15,904 bases of DNA, from the NCBI GenBank assembly GCA_047517485.1, contig JAKZSU010000027.1, forward strand, positions 1-15,904, in the 5' to 3' direction. The position numbers were made by a program, and so were the translations under genes. Positions 1 through 7,085 of this stretch are shown piece after piece. Source of the stretch: JAKZSU01 sp047517485. Lineage in GTDB: Bacteria > Pseudomonadota > Alphaproteobacteria > UBA7887. The notes under the pieces were generated by a model that ran no database searches, was not told the origin of the DNA, and saw only the letters and a list, made by a program, of their open reading frames with translations. Within the stretch, counting starts at the first letter, position 1, and every line of letters starts with the position of its first letter.

Positions 1-230
1 AATGAGATCAATGGAGCGTGCGTATTCCCATCATGGCCACGGCCCGCGTGCCGATCAGATAGGCCGGATACATATAAGCGACTTCCGAAAGCCTGCAGAC
101 TCTCTCTTGCGACATGCAGCTGGTCCATACATCTTGGCTAACAAGCGAAGTTCGGAGCGCACCGGTAAAACGTCCGCTGTCCCCCCAGCTTCGTAAGCGT
201 CCGGTCTAACCTCTCTTGCTGTTGGCTGAA

Positions 231-249
231 AAGGGAATACAGTTCCCTT
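231..249. repeat. Inverted repeat AAGGGAA-N5-TTCCCTT
   Basis: A perfect 7-bp inverted repeat (AAGGGAA at 231-237, TTCCCTT at 243-249) with a 5-nt loop TACAG lies about 180 bases before the start codon at 427. No T-run follows on the plus strand, so it does not look like an intrinsic terminator. It could be an operator or an RNA hairpin in the leader. The function is unknown and it could be chance. Confidence 0.3.
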
Positions 250-280
250 GACGGTGGTACGGAGGTACGATCTCCGCTAA

Positions 281-297
281 CCCAGAGGCCATCTGGG
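281..297. repeat. Inverted repeat CCCAGA-N5-TCTGGG
   Basis: A perfect 6-bp inverted repeat with a GGCCA loop sits 32 bases after the preceding inverted repeat and 130 bases before the start codon at 427. Together the two could form tandem hairpins in a 5' leader. No known riboswitch or attenuator consensus was recognised, and no U-run follows. Confidence 0.28.
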
Positions 298-426
298 AAA
301 TGTCGGATTAACAAATCTAATCGTGCCCACGTGCGACACGTAGTGCATGGCACTGCAAATTGCGGCATAGGCCTTGAAATTGTTTGTTCCGTGATTGAGT
401 TGCCGCATTGATGGAAACAAGATCGC

Positions 427-1848
427 ATGCAACGGACCGCGGATATTGTCGTTATTGGCGCCGGCCCTGGCGGGCTCAGTGCAGCGGCGACCTTGGCATT
501 GCATGGCAGAGATGTGCTGGTCATCAGTGACGGACACCTCATGGGATACGGCATTGAGGGCGCCTTCAAATCCAAGGCCGGTTTCGAAATAGCGCGCCTT
601 TTTGCCCATGCAACAATGCGTCGGGACCTGTTCGAAATATCATCCGCCCCCAGCTTTGGAGCCGTAAATCAGGGTATTGAGCGCGCCGCTAAAGACCTTG
701 GGGCAGGCATCCAGACGCGATTGGACCGGCTCGGGGTGGAGTTGGTGAATGGTCGGGGCCACTTCGCCGATCCGAACACCATCAGTGTCGGAGCTGATAC
801 GATCCGGGCCAACACCATCGTCGTCGCCACGGGAACCGTGCCGCGCGTCTTGCCAGGTGTCACGGTCGATGGCCATCGGGTTATGACAAGCGATGAAATC
901 GTTAGGCGGACTTCATTGCCCGAGACCCTGCTCATTCTAGGCGCGGGCATCATTGGATGCGAATTCGCCTCCATCTTCAACGAACTGGGCTCGAAGGTAA
1001 GACTGGTCGATACCCAGGACCGCATTCTATCTAGCGAAGACGAGGATGTGAGCCAATTTCTCGCACGCGCATTGTCGATTCGCGGCGTTGAAGTCATTCC
1101 CTCTAGTCGGTTCGAAGGGTTGGAGGTTGGCGAAAACGGTGTGATCACATCGTTGTCCAATGGGCAGCACGTCGAAACGGATAGCGTGCTATTCGCGGTC
1201 GGGCGCATTGCCAACACCAGCGGCTTGAATTTGGCGGCCGCCGGGATCGAATTGGATGATCGGGGTTACATTAAAGTCGGCGAGGATATGAAAACGAATG
1301 TAGCGGACATCTATGCCGTCGGTGATGTGGGGCAACGAAACACGCCGATGGATATCGCGCTGGTCCACGTCGCCCAGGCGGAAGGTCGGCGTGCGGCCTA
1401 CAGCATTCTAGGCCGAGATTTCGCTTTGAACTTGGATCATGTGCCGTACATAATTTTTACCATGCCGATGATCGCGGGTGCGGGTCCGAGCGAGACTGTC
1501 GCACGGGAAAGGCACGGCAATGTCAGGATCGGCAAATATCCCTATGGCCGGAACCACCGCGCTCACGCCATGTTCCCGCCAATCGGATTTGTGAAGCTGA
1601 TCGTCGGCCCCGATGGTGACGATAGAATACTGGGTATTCGAGCGATTGGCAGAGACGCTGATGCGATTGTCGGCGCGGCGTCCATCATGATCGACCAGGC
1701 CCTGCCTTATACCTATGTCCTGAACTCCATAATGCCCCACCCCTCACTCTTGGAATGTCTTCAGGGGGCCGCACATATCATCGCCGGAGATGCTTTGAGC
1801 TACGAGGAAGGCGAGGAATTTCTCTTCAATTATCTGGTCGAAGGATGA
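427..1848 (+). CDS. Dihydrolipoamide dehydrogenase-like FAD/NAD(P) oxidoreductase lacking the redox-active cysteines
   Basis: A 473-residue protein with the full class I pyridine nucleotide-disulfide oxidoreductase layout. It has an N-terminal FAD-binding GAGPGG (11-16), an ATG-type segment TIVVATGTVPR (130-140), an NAD(P)-binding GAGIIG (172-177), the second FAD motif YAVGDVG (296-302) and a C-terminal dimerisation domain with HPSLLE. In that last motif H438 and E443 match the His-Glu dyad of lipoamide dehydrogenases. The length is typical of the family. Where lipoamide dehydrogenase, glutathione reductase and mercuric reductase carry the CxxxxC disulfide, this protein reads HLMGYGIEGAFKSKAG (37-52) with no cysteine, so it should not perform dithiol/disulfide exchange. 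A flavin-dependent transhydrogenase, quinone or other NAD(P)H-linked role is possible. The start at 427 gives a normal N-terminus four residues before the beta strand, but has only a weak GGAA upstream. It stands alone, in a less GC-rich part of the window, with no 2-oxoacid dehydrogenase E1/E2 genes nearby. Confidence 0.85.
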   Translation: MQRTADIVVIGAGPGGLSAAATLALHGRDVLVISDGHLMGYGIEGAFKSKAGFEIARLFAHATMRRDLFEISSAPSFGAVNQGIERAAKDLGAGIQTRLDRLGVELVNGRGHFADPNTISVGADTIRANTIVVATGTVPRVLPGVTVDGHRVMTSDEIVRRTSLPETLLILGAGIIGCEFASIFNELGSKVRLVDTQDRILSSEDEDVSQFLARALSIRGVEVIPSSRFEGLEVGENGVITSLSNGQHVETDSVLFAVGRIANTSGLNLAAAGIELDDRGYIKVGEDMKTNVADIYAVGDVGQRNTPMDIALVHVAQAEGRRAAYSILGRDFALNLDHVPYIIFTMPMIAGAGPSETVARERHGNVRIGKYPYGRNHRAHAMFPPIGFVKLIVGPDGDDRILGIRAIGRDADAIVGAASIMIDQALPYTYVLNSIMPHPSLLECLQGAAHIIAGDALSYEEGEEFLFNYLVEG

Positions 1849-2221
1849 CGATGAGCATTTTTTTATGGGGGCTTGTCATATTAACCTGAGCGGAGGCGAC
1901 AGAAAACACCGGTGCGGTTGGGTCTGATCCACGGTCGTACCATCTTGACCGGTTATGATGCAGTGGATAGCTCCCGCCACCGACGGCGCGATGCGCCAAT
2001 TTACAGCGCCATTCCACTGGTCGCCCATGTCTGCACTTGGTTATGAGTTCGCGTCTCCAGTATCGTCCTTTACGTACGGTATCAAAAACTTAGCAGACAT
2101 TCTCGCCGAAATGCCCACGCCAATAATCGCGACTGCGCCAGCAAGAGCGCCGTGACGACGACTCTGTCGCCTCCATCCGACTCGCATCATTCCGAATTTG
2201 GCGGCGACCTTACCAGCCGCT
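1849..2221. other. Intergenic region, no supported gene
   Basis: About 370 bases between the flavoprotein gene and the minus-strand SDR, less GC-rich than the downstream block. A plus-strand frame at 1955-2155 has no family resemblance. A 49-codon minus-strand frame (start 2190, stop at 2041-2043) encodes a basic N-terminus followed by a short hydrophobic stretch ALAGAVAIIGVGISA. It lacks a ribosome binding site, so it is noted but not called. A T7 run at 1858-1864 follows the stop codon closely, but no stable GC-rich stem precedes it, so a terminator cannot be claimed. Confidence 0.5.
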
Positions 2222-3019
2222 CTAACGCACCCTGACCCCGCGCAGCAGTCCCATGCCGGCGTCCACCGTGATCAGCTCGCCGGTGATGTTGGGGGCGTTG
2301 GCGATCAAGAAGACCACGGTCTCGGCGACATCCTCGGGATCGTTGACCGCGCGTAACGGGGTTTCCGCTTCGAGGTGCGCCTTGGTGGCGTCGTAGCGCT
2401 CGGCGCCCATGCCGTCGCGCAGCCAGTCGCCGGCGATGAAGCCGGGGCAGACCGCGTTGACCTTGATCTCGGGGCCGAGCGCGCGGGCGAGCGCGACGGT
2501 CATCATGTTGAGCCCGCCTTTCGAGGCGATATAGGCGAGCGACGAGCCAATGCCCTGCAGCCCGGCGACCGACGAGATATTGACCACCGAGCCGCGCCCT
2601 TGCGCTTTCATCCGCGGCGCCACCGCGCGGACCATCTGGAACGGGCCGATGGTGTTGACCCCGAGGACGTGCTGGAAATCCGCCGCGCTGAGCCCGTCGA
2701 GATCGTCGTGGGCGCAGAACTTGGTCGTCCCGGCATTATTGACCAGGCCGTCGATCCGCCCCCATGTGTCCATCGCCGCGGCGGCCCGACGCATGCAGTC
2801 GGCGTCGTCGGCGACATTGGCCTGACAGACGATCGCCTCGGCGCCGGCGGCGCGACACGCGTCCGCCACCGATTCCGCCTGCGCCGCCGATTTGGTGTGA
2901 TTGATCACTACGTTGCAGCCCTGCTCGGCGAGCAGCTTGGCCGTCGCCGCGCCGAGCCCCCTCGCCGATCCGGTGACGATAACCGCTGCGCCGTCCAATT
3001 TGATCGTGTTCTTGGCCAT
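2222..3019 (-). CDS. SDR family NAD(P)-dependent oxidoreductase (3-oxoacyl-ACP reductase-like)
   Basis: A 265-residue classical short-chain dehydrogenase/reductase. Visible motifs are the cofactor-binding TGSARGLG (16-23), NNAG (94-97), the catalytic serine in NISSVAG (S150) and YIASK (Y163, K167), followed by the usual NAVCPG segment. The length is that of single-domain FabG-like SDRs, which reduce or oxidise C=O/CH-OH with NAD(P)(H). The substrate cannot be told. The frame is open to 3049, but the methionine at 3019 is preferred: an AAGGGGG ribosome binding site lies 5 bases upstream, and MAKNTIKLDG is a normal SDR N-terminus. It is transcribed divergently from the SDR-dioxygenase unit that starts at 3157, so the 137-base gap probably holds promoters for both. 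Confidence 0.9.
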   Translation of the reverse strand: MAKNTIKLDGAAVIVTGSARGLGAATAKLLAEQGCNVVINHTKSAAQAESVADACRAAGAEAIVCQANVADDADCMRRAAAAMDTWGRIDGLVNNAGTTKFCAHDDLDGLSAADFQHVLGVNTIGPFQMVRAVAPRMKAQGRGSVVNISSVAGLQGIGSSLAYIASKGGLNMMTVALARALGPEIKVNAVCPGFIAGDWLRDGMGAERYDATKAHLEAETPLRAVNDPEDVAETVVFLIANAPNITGELITVDAGMGLLRGVRVR

Positions 3020-3024
3020 GACGT

Positions 3025-3031
3025 CCCCCTT
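3025..3031 (-). promoter_or_regulatory. Ribosome binding site fixing the SDR start at 3019
   Basis: On the minus strand AAGGGGG lies 5 bases before the ATG at 3019. It supports that methionine over the in-frame one ten codons upstream. Confidence 0.65.
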
Positions 3032-3146
3032 GTTGCGCGCCGGGACCATAGGCGGCGACGGTCACTGGTTCAATCCCCGGCGACGCCATCGGGGCCTTGT
3101 CAGGGTTCCGCATTTGACCATGATGGCAGCTTGATCGGCGAGGCAT

Positions 3147-3151
3147 GGAGG
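3147..3151 (+). promoter_or_regulatory. Ribosome binding site supporting a GTG start at 3157
   Basis: GGAGG at 3147-3151 is spaced 5 bases from GTG at 3157. The in-frame ATG at 3145 overlaps this motif and has no properly spaced Shine-Dalgarno of its own, so the GTG is the likelier start. Confidence 0.6.
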
Positions 3152-3156
3152 CAAGT

Positions 3157-3912
3157 GTGAAAAGATTGGCGGGCAAGGTCGCATTCATTACCGGCGCGGG
3201 CATCGGAATCGGCCGCGCTTCGGCGCTGCTGTTCGCCGAGCACGGCGCGAAAGTGGTGATCGCCGAGATCAATCGGCAGACCGGCGCGGAGGCCCAACGC
3301 CTGGCGCGCAATGCCGGCGGCGAGGCCTTGTTTGTCGCGACCGATGTGACCAAGGCGGACAGCGTCATCGCCGCGCTCGAAGCGACGGAAGCCGCGTTCG
3401 GCGGGCTCGATATCCTCTACAACAATGCTGGCGGCGCGACCCCCGCCGACGGCCCGGTGACCGAGACGTCGGAGGAAGAGTTTTGGCGCGCCATCGGTCT
3501 CGATCTGTTCGGCACGTTTCTGGTGTGCAAGCACGGCATTCCGAAATTGATCGCCCGCGGCGGCGGCGTGGTCATCAATACCACCTCGAACGTCGCGCTC
3601 AAGGCGTTGCCCGGGCGCGATTGCTACACCGCGGCCAAGGGCGGCGTCGCGTCGCTGACCCGCTCGATAGCGGCGCAATACGCACCGCAGAAAATCCGCG
3701 TCAACGCCCTCGCCCCCGGCGCGGTGCGCACCGAGCGCGTCGCCCGTATGCTCGAGACCGATCCCAATATCCAAGCCGTCATCGATCGCCATATACTCGG
3801 CATCGCCGAGCCGGAAGACATCGCCCGCGCCGCGCTCTATCTCGCCACCGAGGATTCGGCGATGATGACCGGCCAAATCATGTCGGTCGACAGCGGCATG
3901 ACCATTGTCTGA
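3157..3912 (+). CDS. SDR family NAD(P)-dependent oxidoreductase
   Basis: A 251-residue classical SDR when read from the GTG at 3157 (255 residues from the ATG at 3145). Motifs are TGAGIGIG (12-19), NNAG (89-92), a catalytic serine in NTTSN (S144), YTAAK (Y157, K161) and NALAPGAVRTE, the last typical of the post-active-site loop. The C-terminus TGQIMSVDSGMTIV is the usual FabG-like ending. It should catalyse NAD(P)-linked alcohol/ketone interconversion; the substrate is unknown. It is the first gene of a compact plus-strand unit: the TfdA-like dioxygenase begins 15 bases after its stop. The pairing suggests that it oxidises or reduces a substrate or product of the dioxygenase (inference). Confidence 0.88.
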   Translation: MKRLAGKVAFITGAGIGIGRASALLFAEHGAKVVIAEINRQTGAEAQRLARNAGGEALFVATDVTKADSVIAALEATEAAFGGLDILYNNAGGATPADGPVTETSEEEFWRAIGLDLFGTFLVCKHGIPKLIARGGGVVINTTSNVALKALPGRDCYTAAKGGVASLTRSIAAQYAPQKIRVNALAPGAVRTERVARMLETDPNIQAVIDRHILGIAEPEDIARAALYLATEDSAMMTGQIMSVDSGMTIV

Positions 3913-3927
3913 TCAGGAGACGACTTG

Positions 3928-4812
3928 ATGACGGTTTCCATAACGCCTGTTACGTCGGACTTTGTTGCGATAGTCGCTGACGTCGACTTGGCGGAGCCGC
4001 TGAATGACGACGATTTCACCGCCATCGAGGATGCGTTCAATCGCTTTGCGGTGTTGGAATTTCCCGGACAGGCACTCGATGACGACCGGCAAGCCGCGTT
4101 CAGCGAACGGTTTGGACCGCTCGAGCGCACAATCACCGGCGCGCTGGGGGGGAGCGAAAGCGTCATCAGCCTCTCCAATATCGACGAGGACGGCGACTTG
4201 CTGGACACCGGCGATGCGCGCGCGCTGTTTCTCTCGGGCAATCGCTATTGGCACACCGACAGTTCGTTCAAGGTGGTGCCAGCGATGGCCTCGGCCTTGT
4301 CGGCGCGCCAAGTGCCGCCCGAAGGCGGCGAGACCGAATATGCCGACATGCGCGCGGCTTACGACGCGCTGTCCGTCACCCTCAAGGCCGAGCTAGCCGA
4401 TCTCGAGGCCGAGCACAGTTACCAGTACAGCCAAGGCAAAATCAGTCTCGACGCAATGAGCGAAGCAGAGCAGGACGCGCTGCCGCCGGTGCGCCATCCG
4501 ATGGTGCGCGTCCATCCCGCAAGCGGGCGCAAGGCGCTCTATATCGGCCGTCACGCCTCGCATATTCTCGGCCGGTCGGTCGAAGACGGGCGCGCGCTGC
4601 TCGCCGAATTGCTCGAACACGCGACGCAGGCCCAGTTCACCCACAGTCACAGCTGGCAAGTCGGTGATTTGGTGATGTGGGACAATCGCGCGGTCCTCCA
4701 CCGCGGGCGCGCGTGGGATGAATCGCGCTACAAGCGGATCATGCATCGCACCACCATCGCCGGTGCCGGCGGCGACAATCCCTGGCTCGTCGACCAGGCC
4801 GCGTCCGCTTAA
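3928..4812 (+). CDS. TfdA-like Fe(II)/2-oxoglutarate-dependent dioxygenase (TauD/TfdA family)
   Basis: A 294-residue protein of the TauD/TfdA family, which couples oxidative decarboxylation of 2-oxoglutarate to hydroxylation of a substrate. The facial triad is visible as HTD (H109, D111) and the distal histidine in MWDNRAVLHRGR (H258). Arginines R270 and R274 have the four-residue spacing of the 2OG- and substrate-carboxylate-binding arginines of TfdA. Long segments recall 2,4-dichlorophenoxyacetate dioxygenase: GGETEYADMRAAYDAL, LLAELLEHATQ and VGDLVMWDNR. Residue spacing is offset by about five from TfdA. TfdA cleaves the ether bond of aryloxyacetates through a hemiacetal, but relatives act on other carboxylates, so the substrate is unknown. 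The ATG at 3928 is chosen because AGGAGA lies 7 bases upstream; a TTG directly before it is less likely. The next gene starts immediately after its TAA. Confidence 0.9.
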   Translation: MTVSITPVTSDFVAIVADVDLAEPLNDDDFTAIEDAFNRFAVLEFPGQALDDDRQAAFSERFGPLERTITGALGGSESVISLSNIDEDGDLLDTGDARALFLSGNRYWHTDSSFKVVPAMASALSARQVPPEGGETEYADMRAAYDALSVTLKAELADLEAEHSYQYSQGKISLDAMSEAEQDALPPVRHPMVRVHPASGRKALYIGRHASHILGRSVEDGRALLAELLEHATQAQFTHSHSWQVGDLVMWDNRAVLHRGRAWDESRYKRIMHRTTIAGAGGDNPWLVDQAASA

Positions 4813-5175
4813 ATGTTCGACGGGCTCGCCGACTTGGTGAACGGCGACGCCGCGTTGGTTCGGCGCGGTCGGCATCTGGATGTCGATTTTCTGATCGTCG
4901 ACGGCGAGGAGCCCTACTGGATCTCGGTACGCTCAGGCCGGATCGATGAGGTCCGCCGGGGCGACGCCTTGTTGCGGTCGTGGCGTTTCGCGATCCGCGC
5001 CAGCGCCGACGGGTGGCGTGAATTCATGAAGCCGGAACCGCGACCCGGCTTTCATGACATTTTCGCCATGTGTAAGGCGGGCGTCGCCAGCGTCGAAGGC
5101 GACCTTCAGCCGATGATGGCGAACCTGCGCTACATCAAGGACGTCCTGGCGGCCCCGCGCGCGACCTCGCGATGA
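4813..5175 (+). CDS. Small SCP2-like (sterol-carrier-type) hypothetical protein
   Basis: A 120-residue protein whose ATG follows the dioxygenase TAA with no gap and whose TGA overlaps the next ATG by 4 bases, so it is almost certainly co-translated with both neighbours. It is soluble, with no signal peptide or membrane segment. An alternating beta-rich N-terminal half (FLIVDGEEPYWISVRSGRIDEV, 26-47) is followed by WRFAIRASADGWREFM and a helical C-terminus with GVASVEGDL. This pattern resembles the SCP2 lipid-binding fold found as a small stand-alone protein or as the C-terminal domain of some catabolic enzymes. The assignment is by pattern only and moderate at best. Its place between a dioxygenase and a hydrolase suggests that it binds or presents a hydrophobic substrate. 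Confidence 0.7.
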   Translation: MFDGLADLVNGDAALVRRGRHLDVDFLIVDGEEPYWISVRSGRIDEVRRGDALLRSWRFAIRASADGWREFMKPEPRPGFHDIFAMCKAGVASVEGDLQPMMANLRYIKDVLAAPRATSR

Positions 5176-6019
5176 CGGCGGACATCGAGCCGATCGTCGG
5201 ACGTTATGTGAATCTGGAAATCTCCGGCCGCGCGCAACGGCTTTATTTCGAAGAGGCCGGCGCCGGGATCCCGCTGCTCTGCCTGCATACCGCCGGCGCC
5301 GACGGCCGCCAATTTCGCCACCTCATGCTCGATGCCGAGGTGACCGACCACTATCGGGTGATCGCCTTCGACATGCCGTGGCACGGCAAATCGCTGCCCC
5401 CGGCGGGCTACCAGGACGAGGACTATCAATTAACCACCCAGCTCTATGCCGCAACCATTCGGGCCTTCTCGGCCGCGCTCACACTCGATCGGCCGGTAGT
5501 GATGGGGTGCTCGATGGGCGGCCGCATCGCGCTCCACTTGGCGCGCGCTCATGCCGACGAGTTCCGCGCCGTCATCGGCCTTGAGGCCGCCGACCAACAA
5601 ACCCCTTGGTATGACACCGAATGGCTGCACCGCCCCGACGTCCACGGCGGCGAGGTTTGCGCGGCGCTGATCTCCGGTTTGATCGCGCCGCACAGCCCCA
5701 GCGAGGCGCGTTGGGAGACCCTGTGGGGCTACCTGCAATCGGGGCCCGGCGTGTTCAAGGGCGATCTGCATTTCTACCGCGAGGATTCGGATTATCGCGG
5801 TCGGGTCGAAGACATCGACACCGACCGGTGTCCGGTTTTTTGCTCACCGGCGAATATGATTTCTCCTGCGAGCCTGGCGATACCCTGCGCACCGCCGCAG
5901 CGATCCCGGGCGCGGAAGCGGTGATCATGGAGCAGCTCGGCCACTTCCCGATGGCGGAGAACCCGGAACGGTTTCGTGGCTATATTCTGCCGATCCTCGA
6001 GCGGATTCGCGCGTTCTAG
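5172..6019 (+). CDS. Alpha/beta hydrolase, interrupted by a frameshift near residue 222
   Basis: An alpha/beta hydrolase fold enzyme. The first reading frame (5172-5924, 250 codons) carries the oxyanion-region motif HTAGADGRQF (39-48), FDMPWHGKS and the nucleophile elbow GCSMGG (S114). After PVF (around 5838) that frame turns into an unrelated tail. The frame one base behind it continues the family perfectly with LLTGEYDFSC (acid residue Asp) and QLGHFPMAENPERF (catalytic His), ending at TAG 6017-6019. One extra T in the T6 run at 5836-5841 would give an intact protein of about 282 residues with a complete Ser-Asp-His triad. As written, the product lacks the acid and the histidine. This is either an assembly or sequencing error or a recent inactivating deletion. 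Its start overlaps the preceding stop (ATGA), so it is the last gene of the SDR-dioxygenase unit. The substrate is unknown; MhpC-like and lactonase-like enzymes share these motifs. Confidence 0.82.
5836..5841 (+). other. Frameshift site in a T6 homopolymer
   Basis: Six T residues mark the exact place where the hydrolase coding sequence jumps to the -1 frame. Reading GTT TTT TGC gives the aberrant tail; one added T gives GTT TTT TTG CTC ACC GGC (VFLLTG), which restores the conserved C-terminus. No canonical X-XXY-YYZ slippery heptamer is present in the zero frame, so programmed -1 frameshifting is less likely than an indel. Confidence 0.8.
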
Positions 6020-6990
6020 AACCAGTTCGCCTTGTCGACGACATTGCGCAGCTCTAGTCCCGCGTCGAAGCGGCGGCAGTTGTCGAGGAACAGCGCGGTC
6101 CGCCGGTCGTCGAGGTACGGCCCGGCGGTCGCGACGTGCGGCGTAATCACCATGCCCGGCGCGTCCCACAGCGGATGGTCTTGCGGCAACGGTTCGATCT
6201 CGAAGACATCGAGCGCGGCACCGGCGATCGTGCCCGCGCGTAACGCGGTGTCGAGATCGTCGAGCACCACCGTCGCACCGCGGCCGATATTGATGAAAAA
6301 CGCGGTGCCTTTCGTGCGCGCGAACTTCGCCATATCGAACAGCCGTTGTGTCGCCGGGGTCTCGGGCGCGGTGAGGATGACGAAATCGGCGGCGCCAAGC
6401 GCCTCGTCGAGCGCGTCGGGCGGCAGCACCGTCTCGACTCCCGCCGGCGGATCGGTCACCCGCGGATCGATGCCGGTGACCGTGATTCCGAACGCCGCAC
6501 AGAGGCGCGCGGCCTCCGCGCCGATCGCGCCAACACCGACGATCAGGGCGCGGGATTCGGGCAGATGCACCGTCGCCGCGTCGCGCCGCCACTCTCGTGC
6601 CGTTTGCCACCCGGCATAGATCGGCAAACCGCGCGAGAACCCCAGCACATGAGCCATGACATGCGCCGCGATGTGATCGCTGAATATCCCCGCCATGTTG
6701 GTCACCACGACATCGCTCTCGACCAACGCCGGGTGATAAAAGCTCGGGTCCGGTCCCGCCTGGGGCGACTGGATCCACTTGAGCGCGGCCGCCTCGGCCA
6801 ATAGCTCGGGCCCGATCCAGCCGAATGCCGCGTCGACCTCGCCGATTACCGCCTCGGCCTCCTTGGCGCTTTGCACAAGGTGAATTTTCATGTCGGGTAT
6901 CGCGTCGCCGATCATCACCGGCCATTCGCCGACCCGGCCTCCGGCCCTGTCCGCGTCAAGCGGATCGATCAACAACAATCGAAATCCCAT
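6016..6990 (-). CDS. D-2-hydroxyacid dehydrogenase (NAD-dependent)
   Basis: A 324-residue member of the D-isomer-specific 2-hydroxyacid dehydrogenase family, which interconverts 2-oxo acids and D-2-hydroxy acids with NAD(P)H. The Rossmann motif GVGAIG (152-157) is followed by the acidic GIDPR (173-177), suggesting NAD preference. The catalytic triad is visible as R237 (INIGRG), E266 (DVFEIEPLP) and H285 (ITPHVA). The length matches glyoxylate/hydroxypyruvate reductase-like members. The frame is open to 7056, but the ATG at 6990 is preferred because GGAGGT stands 6 bases upstream and MGFRLLLIDP is a typical first beta strand. The gene converges on the hydrolase, the two TAG stops sharing CTAG at 6016-6019, and diverges from glnS. 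The substrate cannot be told; a 2-hydroxy or 2-oxo acid from the neighbouring pathway is a reasonable guess. Confidence 0.9.
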   Translation of the reverse strand: MGFRLLLIDPLDADRAGGRVGEWPVMIGDAIPDMKIHLVQSAKEAEAVIGEVDAAFGWIGPELLAEAAALKWIQSPQAGPDPSFYHPALVESDVVVTNMAGIFSDHIAAHVMAHVLGFSRGLPIYAGWQTAREWRRDAATVHLPESRALIVGVGAIGAEAARLCAAFGITVTGIDPRVTDPPAGVETVLPPDALDEALGAADFVILTAPETPATQRLFDMAKFARTKGTAFFINIGRGATVVLDDLDTALRAGTIAGAALDVFEIEPLPQDHPLWDAPGMVITPHVATAGPYLDDRRTALFLDNCRRFDAGLELRNVVDKANWF

Positions 6991-6996
6991 GCCAAC

Positions 6997-7002
6997 ACCT
7001 CC
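6997..7002 (-). promoter_or_regulatory. Ribosome binding site fixing the 2-hydroxyacid dehydrogenase start at 6990
   Basis: GGAGGT on the minus strand lies 6 bases before the ATG at 6990. It supports this start over the upstream in-frame methionine at 7056, which would run into the glnS leader. Confidence 0.65.
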
Positions 7003-7085
7003 GCCCAACACTTTAGCGACCGATGCTTGGCGCGCGAGCGATTTTCTGGCAGACAAGGCTGAACGACACCCCGGAGCACCGCACC

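Larger units (their letters stand above)
1..426. other. Non-coding or unassigned leader region upstream of the flavoprotein gene
   Basis: No convincing gene is seen here. The stretch is visibly poorer in G+C than the rest of the window. The short open frames on both strands have no family resemblance and no Shine-Dalgarno. One 35-codon minus-strand frame (start 115, stop at 8-10) has a moderately hydrophobic middle (YMYPAYLIGTRAVAMMG) but is too short and unsupported to call. Two small inverted repeats lie at 231-249 and 281-297 and are listed separately. The region may carry the promoter of the gene starting at 427, but no clear -35/-10 pair was found. Confidence 0.5.

Noticed and set aside
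1856..1870. T7 run after the flavoprotein stop as a rho-independent terminator
   Set aside because: No GC-rich stem precedes the T-run.
2375..3160. A 261-codon plus-strand frame opposite the first SDR
   Set aside because: It is Arg/Gly/Asp-rich shadow sequence; the minus-strand frame has all SDR motifs and a good ribosome binding site.
5830..5845. Programmed -1 ribosomal frameshift in the hydrolase
   Set aside because: The codons around the T6 run do not form a canonical slippery heptamer in the zero frame, and no downstream pseudoknot was recognised. An indel explains it more simply.
5792..6925. A 377-codon minus-strand frame overlapping the 2-hydroxyacid dehydrogenase
   Set aside because: It is an alternative-frame shadow of the dehydrogenase, extremely rich in Arg and Gly with no family motif.
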